Source: an uncultured Alphaproteobacteria bacterium
Lineage (GTDB): Bacteria; Pseudomonadota; Alphaproteobacteria; Sphingomonadales; Sphingomonadaceae
Assembly (NCBI GenBank): GCA_903934325.1
Contig: CAIZNH010000039.1
Location: forward strand, 124,001 to 188,000
Direction of reading: 5' to 3'
DNA length: 64,000 nucleotides
In this document: piece by piece, positions 28,240 through 37,835 of the stretch
How positions within the stretch are numbered: position 1 is the stretch's first letter
How the letters are laid out: each line of letters opens with the position of its first letter
Position numbers and translations under genes: made by a program
Notes under the pieces: model-generated
Database searches by the model: none
Told to the model about the DNA's origin: nothing
Seen by the model: the letters and a program-made list of their open reading frames with translations, nothing else

Positions 28240-28266
28240 CTCCCGCAAGGGGGTTTCCCTCGGGAG
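28240..28266 (-). promoter_or_regulatory. Hairpin overlapping the ribosome-binding site of the nucleotidyltransferase-like gene
   Basis: CTCCCG (28240-28245) and CGGGAG (28261-28266) are perfectly complementary with a 15-base loop. On the minus-strand mRNA the CGGGAG copy includes the GGAG Shine-Dalgarno just before the ATG at 28232. Folding would partly hide the ribosome-binding site. The rest of the 113-base spacer to the HPt-like gene shows nothing definite. Confidence 0.3.
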
Positions 28267-28345
28267 AATTGCCGCTTTCACCGGCGAGGTTCAAGCCATG
28301 CCTGCGCGGCTGTGCCCGAAATCTGTCTGCGGAAGTGTTAGGCGC

Positions 28346-28657
28346 TCAGCGCTTCATCGAGCGGTTGAAGCGCGCCAGCACCGCTTCGATCTCGCGGATC
28401 ACGAAGGGCTCACCGGGCGCGGAATTGAGCGCGTGTTCGGCTGCAGCCTGCAATTCATCGGCATGGAAGCTGGCGGCCAGACCCTTGAGGCGCATCGCGG
28501 CCACGTTCCAGTTGCCATCGCAACGCGCCCGCTTGAGCAGATCGAGCTGCCGCGCAGCACTGTCGAGGAAGGCCCCGCGCAGCTCGCGCATCAGCGCGGC
28601 GTTTTCGCCGGCTGCTGCCGCAAGGGTCGCATCAAGAGCACCATTATCATAGGCCAT
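28346..28657 (-). CDS. HPt-like four-helix protein lacking the phospho-histidine
   Basis: A 103-residue helical protein with the HPt layout. The key helix reads NVAAMRLKGLAASFHADEL (51-69), which aligns with the HPt consensus AHxLKGxAxxxGAxxL. The L-K-G core is kept, but the phospho-accepting His is replaced by Met55. His65 lies elsewhere on the helix and is not at the expected position. The protein may bind a response regulator or kinase without relaying phosphate. It is divergent from the large coiled-coil gene by 58 bases, which suggests shared regulation. Confidence 0.7.
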   Translation of the reverse strand: MAYDNGALDATLAAAAGENAALMRELRGAFLDSAARQLDLLKRARCDGNWNVAAMRLKGLAASFHADELQAAAEHALNSAPGEPFVIREIEAVLARFNRSMKR

Positions 28658-28715
28658 GATGCCCGATTACAGGCGATTAGGTTAAAGCGGGGTTTATCCC
28701 GAGTCCGCCTGTGAT

Positions 28716-31271
28716 ATGATGCCAGCCATGACAGGACGGCACCAGATACGCGCCTTGGGGCGCAAGGGCGGCGCGGACGACGCTGGAGATGCGGCAATTC
28801 CCGAGGGTGAGGCGGCGCCCGAGAGCGGCGAGATACTGCTCGAGGAAAGCTGGGAAGAGCCGTCCGCGGATACCGCTCCCTCCACCAGAGGCGCATGGAT
28901 CGCCCCTGCTCTCGCGCTGCTGGCCATGGCCGGATGGACCGGGTTCTTCGGCTGGACGGTGAGCGCCGAGGCGCTGGCGGGTGCCGCTCCAGGGACATGG
29001 GCGGGCTGGATCGTCTCGTGGTCGGTGCCGATGGGCCTGATCGGCATTCTCTGGCTGCTGGCAATGCGCTCCTCGCGCGCCGAGGCGAGCCGCTTTGCCG
29101 CCAGCGCCGCGCTGCTGAGCCGGGAAAGTGCCGAGCTCGAGGCACGGCTCAAGGTGGTCAACCGCGAGCTCAGCCTTGCGCGGGAATTCCTCGCCGCCGA
29201 AGCCCGCGACCTCGAAGCCCTCGGCCGGATCGCGGCGGAGCGCATCTCCACCCATGCCGCCGAATTGCAGGCGCTGGTCGCCACCAATGGCGCGCAGGTC
29301 GAAGCCATCGGCTCGGCGAGCGAAACCGCGCTCGGCAATATGAACCGGTTGCGCGATGATCTTCCCGTGATCGCCAATGCCGCCCGCGATGTGACCAACC
29401 AGATCGGCAATGCCGGTCGCCATGCGCAGGAACAGCTCGATCAGCTGACCATCGGGTTCGAGCGCATCGGCACCATCGGCACCGCCAGCGAAGCGCAGGT
29501 TCAGGGCCTCAGCGCCACGGTGGGCGCGACACTGACCGGGTTCGAAGCGCAGGTTGCCCGGATCGAGGCGCTGGTGAGCGACCGCTTCACCCGCCTGCAG
29601 GGCGAGACCGCCGCCTATCGCGAGCGCGTGGAAGCGCTGGAAGTCGCCGCGCTCGATGCCCTGCGCGCCCAGACCGCGCAGCTCGAAACCGATATCACCG
29701 CCGCCGCAGAAAGGCTGCGCGAAGCCGAAGAGGCCGCCCGCGCGGGTTTGCGCGGAGAGATGGAAGCGCTCGATGCCGAAGCCGCCGCCCGTCTCAAGGC
29801 GGTAGAAGCGGCCGAGGCCAGCGCGCTTGCCACGGCCCGCAGCCGGATTGCCGCGATCACCGAGGAAGCCGACACCATCGAGGCGCGTCTGGCGGCCCGC
29901 GACCTCCAGTTTGCCGAGGCTGTCGAGCAGCGCCAGTCGGCCTTCGAAACGCGCGAGGCTCAGGCCAGCGAAGTCCTCGCCCAGCGGCTCACCGCGCTCG
30001 ACGATGCCCTCGCCCAGCGGCGCGAGGCGCAGCTCGCCGACACCGCGAGGCTGGTGGCACATGGCGAGGAAATCACCGCGCAGCTCGATACCTTCGGCGC
30101 ACTGCTGGCCGAGATCACCGCCAGCGGCCATGCCGCACGCAGCAGCCTGTCTGACGGCTTTGACGCGCTCGGCCAGACGCTTGCCGCCAAGCGCACCGCC
30201 CTCGCCGAGACCGAGGCGCGGCTTGCGCAGCTGACCGAAAGCGGGGTGCGCCTGCTCGAAATCATCCAGTCAGGCGCGCGCACGAGCCGCGAGGAATTGC
30301 AGCAGGCCATCACTTCCGCAAGCGAGACGCTGGCGGGCGTGGAAGGCCGCGCGGGCGATGTGCGCCAGCTGATGCTGGCCTCGGGCGAGAGCGGCAAGGA
30401 CCTCTCGGCCTATCTCATCATGACCCGCGAGGAGATCGCTGCGGCCGACGCCGCGATTGCCGGCTTTGGCGCGAAACTCGCCGAGCAGTCGGACGAGGCG
30501 CTCGCCAGGCTTCAGGGCCTGCGTGGCGGTTTTGCGCGATTGAACGAAGAAAGCGGCACGCTGGCGGGCGAGACGCAGGAGCAATTGCGCACGGCGCTTG
30601 CCACGCTTGAGGAAGCCATCGCCAAAGCCTTTGCCACGCTCGATGAAGGCGCGCGCGAGAAGGCGGCGGCCCTCGCCGAAAGCCTCGGCGGGGAAGCGGT
30701 GCAGGCACTCGAACGCACGATGCGCAACGAGACCGCCGCTTCGGTCGGCAAGATCGAAGCCGCTGCCGCCCATGCCTCGGGCGTCGGACGCGAGGTGGTG
30801 GTGCAGCTGCGCGACCAACTGTTGAAGGTGAACGAGCTTACCGGCAATCTCGAACAGAGGGTCACTCGCGCCCGCGAACTGGCCGAGGAGCAGGTCAACA
30901 ACGACTTCGCGCGGCGCATGGCGCTGATCACCGACAGTCTCAATTCGGCCGCCATCGACATCAGCGGCGCGCTTTCAAGCGAAGTCGCAGACACCGCATG
31001 GGACGCCTATCTCAAGGGCGATCGCGGGATCTTCACCCGCCGCGCCGTCCGCCTGATCGACAATGGCGGCGCGCGCGACATTGCCGAGCTCTACCAGCGC
31101 GACGACGCCTTCAAGGCCAATGTCAGCCGCTACATCCACGATTTCGAAGCGATGCTGCGCGCGACCCTCTCGACCCGCGATGGCCACGTGCTGAGCGTGA
31201 CCATGCTGGGTTCGGACATGGGCAAGCTCTATGTCGTGCTCGCCCAAGCGATCCAGCGCCTGCGCAACTAA
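28716..31271 (+). CDS. Large membrane-anchored coiled-coil protein (TipN-like)
   Basis: An 851-residue protein. A 55-residue acidic N-terminus precedes two membrane segments (about 60-81 and 94-117). These are followed by over 600 residues of Ala/Glu/Arg-rich coiled coil (about 120-740). The last 110 residues form a distinct, less repetitive domain with DTAWDAYLKGDRGIFTRRAV, YIHDFEAMLR and SDMGKLYVVLAQAI. Length and architecture match TipN, the Caulobacter birth-scar polarity protein (two N-terminal membrane segments and a long coiled coil). I infer a scaffold or polarity role, not proven. Three in-frame ATGs lie within the first five codons; the first is used. The stop directly abuts the DUF1467 stop. 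Confidence 0.72.
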   Translation: MMPAMTGRHQIRALGRKGGADDAGDAAIPEGEAAPESGEILLEESWEEPSADTAPSTRGAWIAPALALLAMAGWTGFFGWTVSAEALAGAAPGTWAGWIVSWSVPMGLIGILWLLAMRSSRAEASRFAASAALLSRESAELEARLKVVNRELSLAREFLAAEARDLEALGRIAAERISTHAAELQALVATNGAQVEAIGSASETALGNMNRLRDDLPVIANAARDVTNQIGNAGRHAQEQLDQLTIGFERIGTIGTASEAQVQGLSATVGATLTGFEAQVARIEALVSDRFTRLQGETAAYRERVEALEVAALDALRAQTAQLETDITAAAERLREAEEAARAGLRGEMEALDAEAAARLKAVEAAEASALATARSRIAAITEEADTIEARLAARDLQFAEAVEQRQSAFETREAQASEVLAQRLTALDDALAQRREAQLADTARLVAHGEEITAQLDTFGALLAEITASGHAARSSLSDGFDALGQTLAAKRTALAETEARLAQLTESGVRLLEIIQSGARTSREELQQAITSASETLAGVEGRAGDVRQLMLASGESGKDLSAYLIMTREEIAAADAAIAGFGAKLAEQSDEALARLQGLRGGFARLNEESGTLAGETQEQLRTALATLEEAIAKAFATLDEGAREKAAALAESLGGEAVQALERTMRNETAASVGKIEAAAAHASGVGREVVVQLRDQLLKVNELTGNLEQRVTRARELAEEQVNNDFARRMALITDSLNSAAIDISGALSSEVADTAWDAYLKGDRGIFTRRAVRLIDNGGARDIAELYQRDDAFKANVSRYIHDFEAMLRATLSTRDGHVLSVTMLGSDMGKLYVVLAQAIQRLRN

Positions 31272-31550
31272 CTAGCCAGCCTTAGGCGGCTGCGGCAGAA
31301 AATCGATATCGGCGGCGCTGATCCAGCCATACTGGTAATTGGCGACGAACAACCCGGTGCATAGCGCAGCGATGATCGTGGCCCGCAGCAGCAGCTTTCC
31401 AGGGCGGAAATTGACCGGCGCGCTGTCCGCCTGTCCCGGCACCTTCGCCACGCCCGCCTCGTCCGCCGTGCGCACGCCGAAGGGCAGCATGATGAAGGCG
31501 CTCATCGCCCAGAACAGGAAATAGATCGCGGCAATCGAGGTGATCTGCAT
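31272..31550 (-). CDS. DUF1467 family membrane protein
   Basis: A 92-residue protein starting MQITSIAAIYFLFWAMSAF. Two membrane segments (about 3-23 and 53-73) flank a loop with LPFGVRTADEAG, the pattern of alphaproteobacterial DUF1467. Its function is unknown. The ATG overlaps the RNase J stop as TGATG; a GTG one codon earlier is also possible. It is the last gene of the nuo-birA-coaX-rnj series, an order conserved in related bacteria. Confidence 0.85.
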   Translation of the reverse strand: MQITSIAAIYFLFWAMSAFIMLPFGVRTADEAGVAKVPGQADSAPVNFRPGKLLLRATIIAALCTGLFVANYQYGWISAADIDFLPQPPKAG

Positions 31551-33205
31551 CACCCCGCCCCGCCCGGCATCACCACCCGCACCTGCGGCCGCTTGCCCGA
31601 CCAGCGCTGCGCGGCGCGACGCGCGGCCAGACGCGCAGCCTCGTGCACGGCGGCCGGATCGCGCCCGTCCTTGCCCTTGAGGCGGGTGATGGCATTCAGC
31701 ACGTCATTCGCCGTCTCTTCGAGGAAGGCAGGCATATCCTCGTCAAGCGGCAGGCCGATGGCCTCGATCACCGGCGATTGCCCGCGCACCAGCACCACCA
31801 CCATCACACCCTCGCCTGCGATGCGGCGGCGCATGGTGATCGCCTCGCCATTGGCGGGCGCGATGATATCGCCGTCGAGCACCAGACGCCCGGCGCGCAC
31901 TTCGGCAAGCTTGCCCGGCTTGCCCGGGGCAAGGCGGACGATATCGCCGTTCTTCTGCACCACCTGCGCAGGGATGCCGCATTCCTTGCCGACCCGCGCC
32001 TGCTCGGCCATGTGGCGCATCTCGCCATGCACCGGCACGAGGATCTCGGGCTTGAGCCAGTCGTAAAGCGCTTCCAGCTCAGGCCGTCCGGGGTGGCCGG
32101 AGACATGGATGAAGGCCTGACGGTCGGTCACCATGGTGATCCCGCGCGCGGCGAGCTGGTTCTGGATCTTGCCGATGGGGATTTCATTGCCCGGGATCTG
32201 GCGCGAGGAGAACAGCACCACATCGCCTGCGACCAGCTCGATCGGATGGTTGCTTTCGGCCATGCGGGCCAGCGCCGCGCGCGGTTCGCCCTGCCCGCCG
32301 GTGGCGATGATCAGCACCTCACCGCGCGGGAGGCCCATGGCCGTGTCGAAATCGACCGGCGTGGGGAAGTCCTCAAGATAGCCATTATCCTGCGCCACCT
32401 CGATGATCCGGTCGAGCGAGCGGCCCGCGACGCAGATCTGACGGCCTGTCTCGCGCGCGACATCGCCCAGCGTCTGGAGCCGCGCGACATTGCTGGCAAA
32501 GGTCGTGACGACCACCCGCTTGCCCTTGTGGCGCGCAACCTCCTCCATCAGCGCCTGATGCACCGCGCCTTCGCTGCCCGAGGGCTTGGGATTGAAGACA
32601 TTGGTGGAATCGCACACCAGCGCCAGCACGCCGTCCTCGCCAATAGCGCGCAGATCGGCCTCGGTCGCGGGCTCGCCGATGATCGGCTCCTCGTCGAGCT
32701 TCCAGTCACCGGTATGGAACACGCGCCCGTAAGGCGTGTCGATCAGCAGGGCATTGCCCTCGGCAATCGAGTGCGCGAGCGGGAGATAGGAGACAGTGAA
32801 AGGGCCGAGCTCAAGGGCCGGATCGTCATCGCCCACGATGTTGAGTTCGACCTTGCCGAGCAGGCCGGCCTCTTCGAGCTTCCTCGCCACCAGATCGGCG
32901 GTGAAGGGCGTGGCGTAAAGCGGAACGCCTAGCTCCCCCGCAAAATAGGGCACCGCGCCGATATGGTCCTCGTGCGCGTGGGTAAGCACGATCCCGAGCA
33001 GATCGCGGCTGCGCTCCTCGATGAATTCGAGATCGGCAAAGACCAGATCGACGCCCGGATATTCCGTGCCCGAAAAGGTCATGCCGAGATCGACCATCAG
33101 CCACTTGCCCTGGCAGCCGTAGAGATTGACGTTCATGCCAATCTCGCCCGATCCGCCGAGGGCGAGGAACAGCAATTCGTCTTCCGGGGTAAAATCGTTC
33201 TTCAC
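31550..33205 (-). CDS. rnj: Ribonuclease J
   Basis: A 551-residue beta-CASP metallo-beta-lactamase ribonuclease with 5'-exo and endonucleolytic activity in RNA decay and maturation. It opens KNDFTPEDELLFLALGGSGEIGMN. The zinc site is THAHEDHIGAVPYF, with further ligands in HTGDWKLDEEP. CDSTN and SGHPGRPELEALYDWLKPEILVPVHGE are beta-CASP and RNase J signatures. The GTG start was chosen because it follows AAGAGA and begins the family-like sequence; the open frame continues upstream inside coaX without homology. It lies 23 bases after coaX. Confidence 0.95.
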   Translation of the reverse strand: MKNDFTPEDELLFLALGGSGEIGMNVNLYGCQGKWLMVDLGMTFSGTEYPGVDLVFADLEFIEERSRDLLGIVLTHAHEDHIGAVPYFAGELGVPLYATPFTADLVARKLEEAGLLGKVELNIVGDDDPALELGPFTVSYLPLAHSIAEGNALLIDTPYGRVFHTGDWKLDEEPIIGEPATEADLRAIGEDGVLALVCDSTNVFNPKPSGSEGAVHQALMEEVARHKGKRVVVTTFASNVARLQTLGDVARETGRQICVAGRSLDRIIEVAQDNGYLEDFPTPVDFDTAMGLPRGEVLIIATGGQGEPRAALARMAESNHPIELVAGDVVLFSSRQIPGNEIPIGKIQNQLAARGITMVTDRQAFIHVSGHPGRPELEALYDWLKPEILVPVHGEMRHMAEQARVGKECGIPAQVVQKNGDIVRLAPGKPGKLAEVRAGRLVLDGDIIAPANGEAITMRRRIAGEGVMVVVLVRGQSPVIEAIGLPLDEDMPAFLEETANDVLNAITRLKGKDGRDPAAVHEAARLAARRAAQRWSGKRPQVRVVMPGGAG

Positions 33206-33228
33206 AATGTCTCTTACGTTGTGCGCGG

Positions 33229-34023
33229 TCAGGCGGTTTCGGCCTGCCGGGCAAGGATCGCGAGGCCGTCCAGCGTGAGGTCGGCATCGACGTAATCGAA
33301 GATTTCGGTCGCATCGTCGAAAAGGATGGCAAGGCCGCCTGTCGCCACGACCTTGGCCGGGCGGCCGATCTCGGCCTGCATACGGGCGACCATGCCCTCC
33401 ATCATCGCGACATAGCCCCAATAGACGCCGATCAGCATCTGGTCTTCGGTGTTGCGACCGATCACGCTGCGGCTGGCAGGTGCGCGAATGGCGATGCGCG
33501 GCAGCTTGGCGGTCTTGCCCACCAATGCATCAAGCGAGAGGTTGATCCCCGGCGCGATCGATCCGCCCTTGTAGGCGCCGGTGAAATCGACCGCCTCGAA
33601 CTTGGTCGCCGTGCCGAAATCGACGACGATCAGATCACCGCCGTATTTGTGGTGCGCGGCAAGGATGTTGAGCGCGCGGTCGGCCCCGAGCGAGGAGGGC
33701 TGATCGACATCGATATCGAAGCGCCAGCGTGCCGCGCCCTGCCCTGCAAACAGCGGGGTGATGCCGAAATATTTCTGGCACAGCACGGTCAGGTTGTGGT
33801 CGGCCCGCGGCACCACCGAGGCGACGATGATCTGCGTGATATCCGAGCGTTCCAGCCCTTCGATCTTGAGCAGCTGGAGCAGCCACACCGCATATTCATC
33901 GCCCGTGCGGCGCGGATCGGTGGCGATGCGCCAGCGCGCACGGATCGAATGGCGCCCTTCCTCGTCATAGGTGAACAGGGCGAAGACGACATTGGTGTTA
34001 CCGACATCGGCGGCGAGCAACAT
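33229..34023 (-). CDS. coaX: Type III pantothenate kinase
   Basis: A 264-residue CoaX phosphorylating pantothenate, the first step of coenzyme A synthesis. The ASKHA-fold phosphate-binding loop [15 protein letters not shown] is at the N-terminus. [14 protein letters not shown] and [14 protein letters not shown] carry the catalytic and pantothenate-binding residues, and [15 protein letters not shown] matches the family. It follows birA by 17 bases. This birA-coaX-rnj trio downstream of nuoN is common in alphaproteobacteria. Confidence 0.96.
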   Translation of the reverse strand: MLLAADVGNTNVVFALFTYDEEGRHSIRARWRIATDPRRTGDEYAVWLLQLLKIEGLERSDITQIIVASVVPRADHNLTVLCQKYFGITPLFAGQGAARWRFDIDVDQPSSLGADRALNILAAHHKYGGDLIVVDFGTATKFEAVDFTGAYKGGSIAPGINLSLDALVGKTAKLPRIAIRAPASRSVIGRNTEDQMLIGVYWGYVAMMEGMVARMQAEIGRPAKVVATGGLAILFDDATEIFDYVDADLTLDGLAILARQAETA

Positions 34024-34040
34024 GGGATGTGGTCCTTCTG

Positions 34041-34766
34041 TCAGGATATGTCACCGGCGCGAATGACACGTTCGCTGCCATCCGCCAAGCGCAGCCGCAA
34101 TCCGCCGTCGCTTTCGTCGAGCCCGGCAAAGCTGCCGGTGAGCACCGAGCCATCGGTATCGTGAACCGTGACGGGCGAGCCTGTGGCGTGGATCGAGCCG
34201 CCGAGAAAGGCGTGAAGGGTCGCGGCAAGGCCATAGGTGCGCCACGCTTCGAGCCGCCGGTCGAAGGCGGCAGCAAGGCTGGCAGCGAAACCTTCGAGCT
34301 CAAGCGGCAGGGCGATATCGGCAATCGCGGCGGTCTTGCGGTCAGGCAGTTGCGGGGCGCGTGCGAGGTTCACACCGATACCCACGACGATTTGCCCGCG
34401 CACCATTTCCAAGAGGATGCCCGAGAGCTTGCCGCCATCCAGCATCACGTCATTGGGCCATTTGAGCGCCGGAGCGACGTCATCCGGCAGCACCCCGGCC
34501 ACTGCATCGCGCACCGCGAGTGCGGCCACGAAGCTGAGTGTGGCAGGCGGCGGCGCGCCCTCTCCCAGCTGCACCGCGGTCGATCCCATGAAATTGCCCG
34601 CGCCGTCGAACCATTCACGACCCTGTCGTCCGCGCCCTGCGGTCTGGCGGCGGGCGACGAGCCATGTCCCTTCCGCCCAGCCCTCGCCCGAGCGGATCGC
34701 GGCAGCCAGATCGGCGTTGGTCGACCCGGTCTCCTCGACCAGCGTGATGACGTGGGGGCCGTTCAA
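34041..34766 (-). CDS. birA: Biotin-[acetyl-CoA-carboxylase] ligase
   Basis: A 241-residue monofunctional biotin protein ligase; it lacks the N-terminal helix-turn-helix of E. coli BirA. It carries [24 protein letters not shown] (the biotin/ATP-binding loop), LKWPNDVML with the catalytic Lys, and GKLSGILLE; the C-terminal SH3-like part is present. The start is TTG, overlapping the nuoN stop as TTGA, the same arrangement as moaC-moeA. No better ATG or GTG is available upstream of the conserved block. Confidence 0.94.
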   Translation of the reverse strand: MNGPHVITLVEETGSTNADLAAAIRSGEGWAEGTWLVARRQTAGRGRQGREWFDGAGNFMGSTAVQLGEGAPPPATLSFVAALAVRDAVAGVLPDDVAPALKWPNDVMLDGGKLSGILLEMVRGQIVVGIGVNLARAPQLPDRKTAAIADIALPLELEGFAASLAAAFDRRLEAWRTYGLAATLHAFLGGSIHATGSPVTVHDTDGSVLTGSFAGLDESDGGLRLRLADGSERVIRAGDIS

Positions 34767-36241
34767 ACCGCGAGGAACAGCGAGGCTGCGGCCTTGTCGG
34801 CCAGATCGGTCAGCGAGGGGGTGAGGAGATAGCCCAGCGGCGAGATGATCAGCGCGGTAAGACCGAGCAGCGCCCAGTGCCCTGCCCCGCTCTTGCCGGT
34901 GACGACGCCCGCTGGCTCGTCAAAGAACATCACCTTGACGAACTTGATGTAGTAGAACGCACCGATCACGCTAGCCGCGATGGCGATCGCGCCAAAGGCA
35001 ACCAGCCCGGCCTCGATGGTCGCCTGAAACACCACGAACTTGCTGTAGAAGCCGAGCAGCGGCGGAATACCGGCAAGGCTGAACATCAACAGCAGCAGCG
35101 CCCAGGCAATCGCCGGACGGGTGACCGAAAGCCCGCGGATATCGGCGAAGGTTTCAAACATCGCGCCGTCCCCGTCCCGCAGCATCAGCAGCGCGACAAA
35201 GCTGCCAAGGCTCATGGCGACATAGATGAACAGGTAGACGAGCATCGCGCTCGCCCCGTCCTGATTGGCAACCGCAAGGCCCAGCAGGATGAAGCCGATA
35301 TTGTTGATCGAGGAATAGGCCAGCAGGCGCTTCAGGTTCTCCTGACCGATGGCTCCCAGCGCGCCGAAGACGATCGAAGCCAAGGCGGTGAACATCACGA
35401 TCTGCTGCCACGCGGCAACCTGCGCCCCGAACACCTCGAACACCACCCGCGCGGTGAGCGCCACGGCAGCAACCTTCGGTGCGGTGGCAAAGAAGGCGGT
35501 GACCGGCGTCGGCGCGCCTTCATAGACGTCCGGCGTCCACATGTGGAACGGCACGGCGCTGATCTTGAAGGCAAGGCCTGCGAGCACGAAGATCAGGCCG
35601 AACAGCGGGCCATAGGCGAGCTCGCCGGTCAGCCCGCTACGCACAGCGGCAAAGCCGGTGCCGCCGGTAAAGCCATAGAGCAGGCTCATCCCGTAAAGCA
35701 GGATCCCCGAAGCAAGCGCGCCGAGCACGAAATACTTCAGCCCCGCCTCGCCCGAGCGCGTGTCGCGCCGCAGGATCGCCGCCAGCACATAGGCCGAAAG
35801 GCTGTTCAGCTCGAGCCCGAGATAGAGGCTCATGAAGTCGTTGGCCGAAACCATGATGCTCATGCCGACAGCGGCGAACAGGATTAGCACCGGATATTCG
35901 GCACGCATCCCGCGCTCGGTTCCGGCAGCGGCACCCGCGAAAAAGGCGGGGGCCACCACCAGCGCGCCGATGGCGGCGAGATAGATCAGCGCCTTGGCGA
36001 ACAGCGCGAAGCTGTCGACCTTCAGCAGCCCGCCGAAAGCCAGAGTCGCCGGGCCATCGGTGCCAAGGTGCAGTCCGGGGACCAGCATCAGCCCCGCCCC
36101 GAACAGTGCGCCAGCCCCGGCAATTGCGATCAGGCGCGCTGCCTTGTCGCCGCCCCATGCTGCGACCAGCAACAACGCAAGGCCCGCTCCGGTGAGCAGG
36201 AGTTCAGGCGCAACCAGCGCAAAGGAAGGTGCGAAATCCAT
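34763..36241 (-). CDS. nuoN: NADH-quinone oxidoreductase subunit N
   Basis: A 492-residue antiporter-like membrane subunit of complex I with about 14 transmembrane helices. It has the proton-channel helices with conserved Lys/Glu (LYLGLELNSLSAYVLAA, FKISAVPFHMWTPDVYEGAP) typical of NuoN. The start ATG overlaps the nuoM stop by one base. Its stop overlaps the birA TTG. Confidence 0.96.
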   Translation of the reverse strand: MDFAPSFALVAPELLLTGAGLALLLVAAWGGDKAARLIAIAGAGALFGAGLMLVPGLHLGTDGPATLAFGGLLKVDSFALFAKALIYLAAIGALVVAPAFFAGAAAGTERGMRAEYPVLILFAAVGMSIMVSANDFMSLYLGLELNSLSAYVLAAILRRDTRSGEAGLKYFVLGALASGILLYGMSLLYGFTGGTGFAAVRSGLTGELAYGPLFGLIFVLAGLAFKISAVPFHMWTPDVYEGAPTPVTAFFATAPKVAAVALTARVVFEVFGAQVAAWQQIVMFTALASIVFGALGAIGQENLKRLLAYSSINNIGFILLGLAVANQDGASAMLVYLFIYVAMSLGSFVALLMLRDGDGAMFETFADIRGLSVTRPAIAWALLLLMFSLAGIPPLLGFYSKFVVFQATIEAGLVAFGAIAIAASVIGAFYYIKFVKVMFFDEPAGVVTGKSGAGHWALLGLTALIISPLGYLLTPSLTDLADKAAASLFLAV

Positions 36242-37821
36242 CAGTGTGCGCCCTCCGTGGCGCTTTTCGTTGCATCGCCAGAATGTTCACTGCCGCCATG
36301 ATGGCCCATCGCATTGGCTGCTTCGGCACGCGGCGCGCCGGGGGCGAGCTGCGCATCGGAAGCGGGTGCAGCCGCGGCGAGGCGAGCGTCCAGAAGGGCA
36401 ATGTCGGCACGCATCGGCGCGAGGAAGCTTTCAGGGTAGACGCCCATCCACAGCACCGCGGCAGCGATCGGCGCCATCATGATCCACTCGCGCGGAGAAA
36501 TATCGCCCATCTTCGCCGCGTCCTCATTGGTCTGCCCGCCGAAAGCCACACGGCGATAGAGGTAGAGCATATAGGCCGCGCCAAGGATGATGCCCGTGGT
36601 CGAGACCAGCGCGACAAGGCTCGATGTCTGGTAGATGCCCGCCAGCGCTAGGAACTCGCCGACGAAGCCACTCGTCCCCGGCAGGCCGATGCTCGCCATG
36701 GTGAACAGCAGGAAGAACAGCGCGTAATAGGGCATGTTGATCGCAAGGCCGCCGTAGCGCGCGATCTCGCGGGTGTGCAGGCGGTCGTAGATCACGCCCA
36801 CGCACAGGAACAGCGCGCCCGAGACGAGGCCGTGGGAGAGCATGATGATCATTGCCCCTTCCAGACCCTGCACGTTGAAGGCGAACAGGCCGACCGTGAC
36901 GATCGCCATGTGCGCGACCGACGAATAGGCGATCAGCTTCTTCATGTCGGACTGCACCAGCGCGACCAGCGAGGTGTAGACCACCGCGACCATCGACAGC
37001 GCGAAGACCAGCCATGCGAACTGCGCGGAAGCCTCGGGGAACATCGGCAGGCTGAAGCGGATGAAGCCATAACCGCCCAGCTTCAGCAGCACGCCGGCCA
37101 GGATCACCGAGCCTGCGGTGGGTGCCTGCACGTGGGCATCGGGCAGCCAGGTGTGCATCGGCCACATCGGTACCTTCACTGCAAAGCTCGCGAAGAAGGC
37201 CAGCCACAGCCAAGTCTGCGCGCCAGCGGGGAAGCCGTATTCCATCAGCGTCGGAATGTCGGAGGTGTTTGCCTCAGCGACCATCCAGAACATTGCGATC
37301 AGCATCAGCACAGAGCCGAGCAGCGTGTAGAGGAAGAACTTGTAGCTGGCGTAGATGCGGTTGTCCCCGCCCCACACCCCGATGATCAGGTACATCGGGA
37401 TCAGGCCCGCCTCGAAGAAGACGTAGAACAGGAACAGGTCCTGCGCCGCGAAGGTGCCGATCATCAGCACTTCCATGAACAGGAAGGCGGCCATGTATTC
37501 GCCGACGCGCTTCTGGATCGCGTCCCAGCTGGCAAGGATGCAGATCGGCATCAGGAAGACGCTGAGCATGATCAGCATCAGCGCAATGCCGTCGATCGCT
37601 AGCTTGTACTGGAACCCAGCGAACAGGTTCGCTTCCTCGGGGAACTGCCACTGCGGCCCGCCGATCTGGTAGTTCGACCACAGCATGATGCCGAGCACGA
37701 AGGTGACAAGCGTCGCCCCCAATGCGATCCAGCGGGCGGCATTGGCGCCTGCGAACAGGCACGCAAAGGCGCCCGCCAGCGGCACGCACATCATCAGCGA
37801 CAGGATGGGAAGGCCTTCCAT
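36241..37821 (-). CDS. nuoM: NADH-quinone oxidoreductase subunit M
   Basis: A 526-residue antiporter-like proton-pumping subunit with about 14 membrane helices. Key elements are [21 protein letters not shown] with the conserved Glu, [27 protein letters not shown]-type sequence with the Lys and the TM8 motif, and [12 protein letters not shown]. The C-terminus is extended, with a His/Gly/Ala-rich tail ([11 protein letters not shown]) that could be metal-sticky but is probably unstructured. It lies 14 bases after nuoL. Confidence 0.96.
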   Translation of the reverse strand: MEGLPILSLMMCVPLAGAFACLFAGANAARWIALGATLVTFVLGIMLWSNYQIGGPQWQFPEEANLFAGFQYKLAIDGIALMLIMLSVFLMPICILASWDAIQKRVGEYMAAFLFMEVLMIGTFAAQDLFLFYVFFEAGLIPMYLIIGVWGGDNRIYASYKFFLYTLLGSVLMLIAMFWMVAEANTSDIPTLMEYGFPAGAQTWLWLAFFASFAVKVPMWPMHTWLPDAHVQAPTAGSVILAGVLLKLGGYGFIRFSLPMFPEASAQFAWLVFALSMVAVVYTSLVALVQSDMKKLIAYSSVAHMAIVTVGLFAFNVQGLEGAMIIMLSHGLVSGALFLCVGVIYDRLHTREIARYGGLAINMPYYALFFLLFTMASIGLPGTSGFVGEFLALAGIYQTSSLVALVSTTGIILGAAYMLYLYRRVAFGGQTNEDAAKMGDISPREWIMMAPIAAAVLWMGVYPESFLAPMRADIALLDARLAAAAPASDAQLAPGAPRAEAANAMGHHGGSEHSGDATKSATEGAH

Positions 37822-37835
37822 TACGAAGCGCGCTC

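Noticed and set aside
33206-33421. N-terminal extension of RNase J inside coaX
   Set aside because: The extra residues are Arg/Gly-rich shadow sequence of coaX; RNase J similarity begins at the GTG after coaX.
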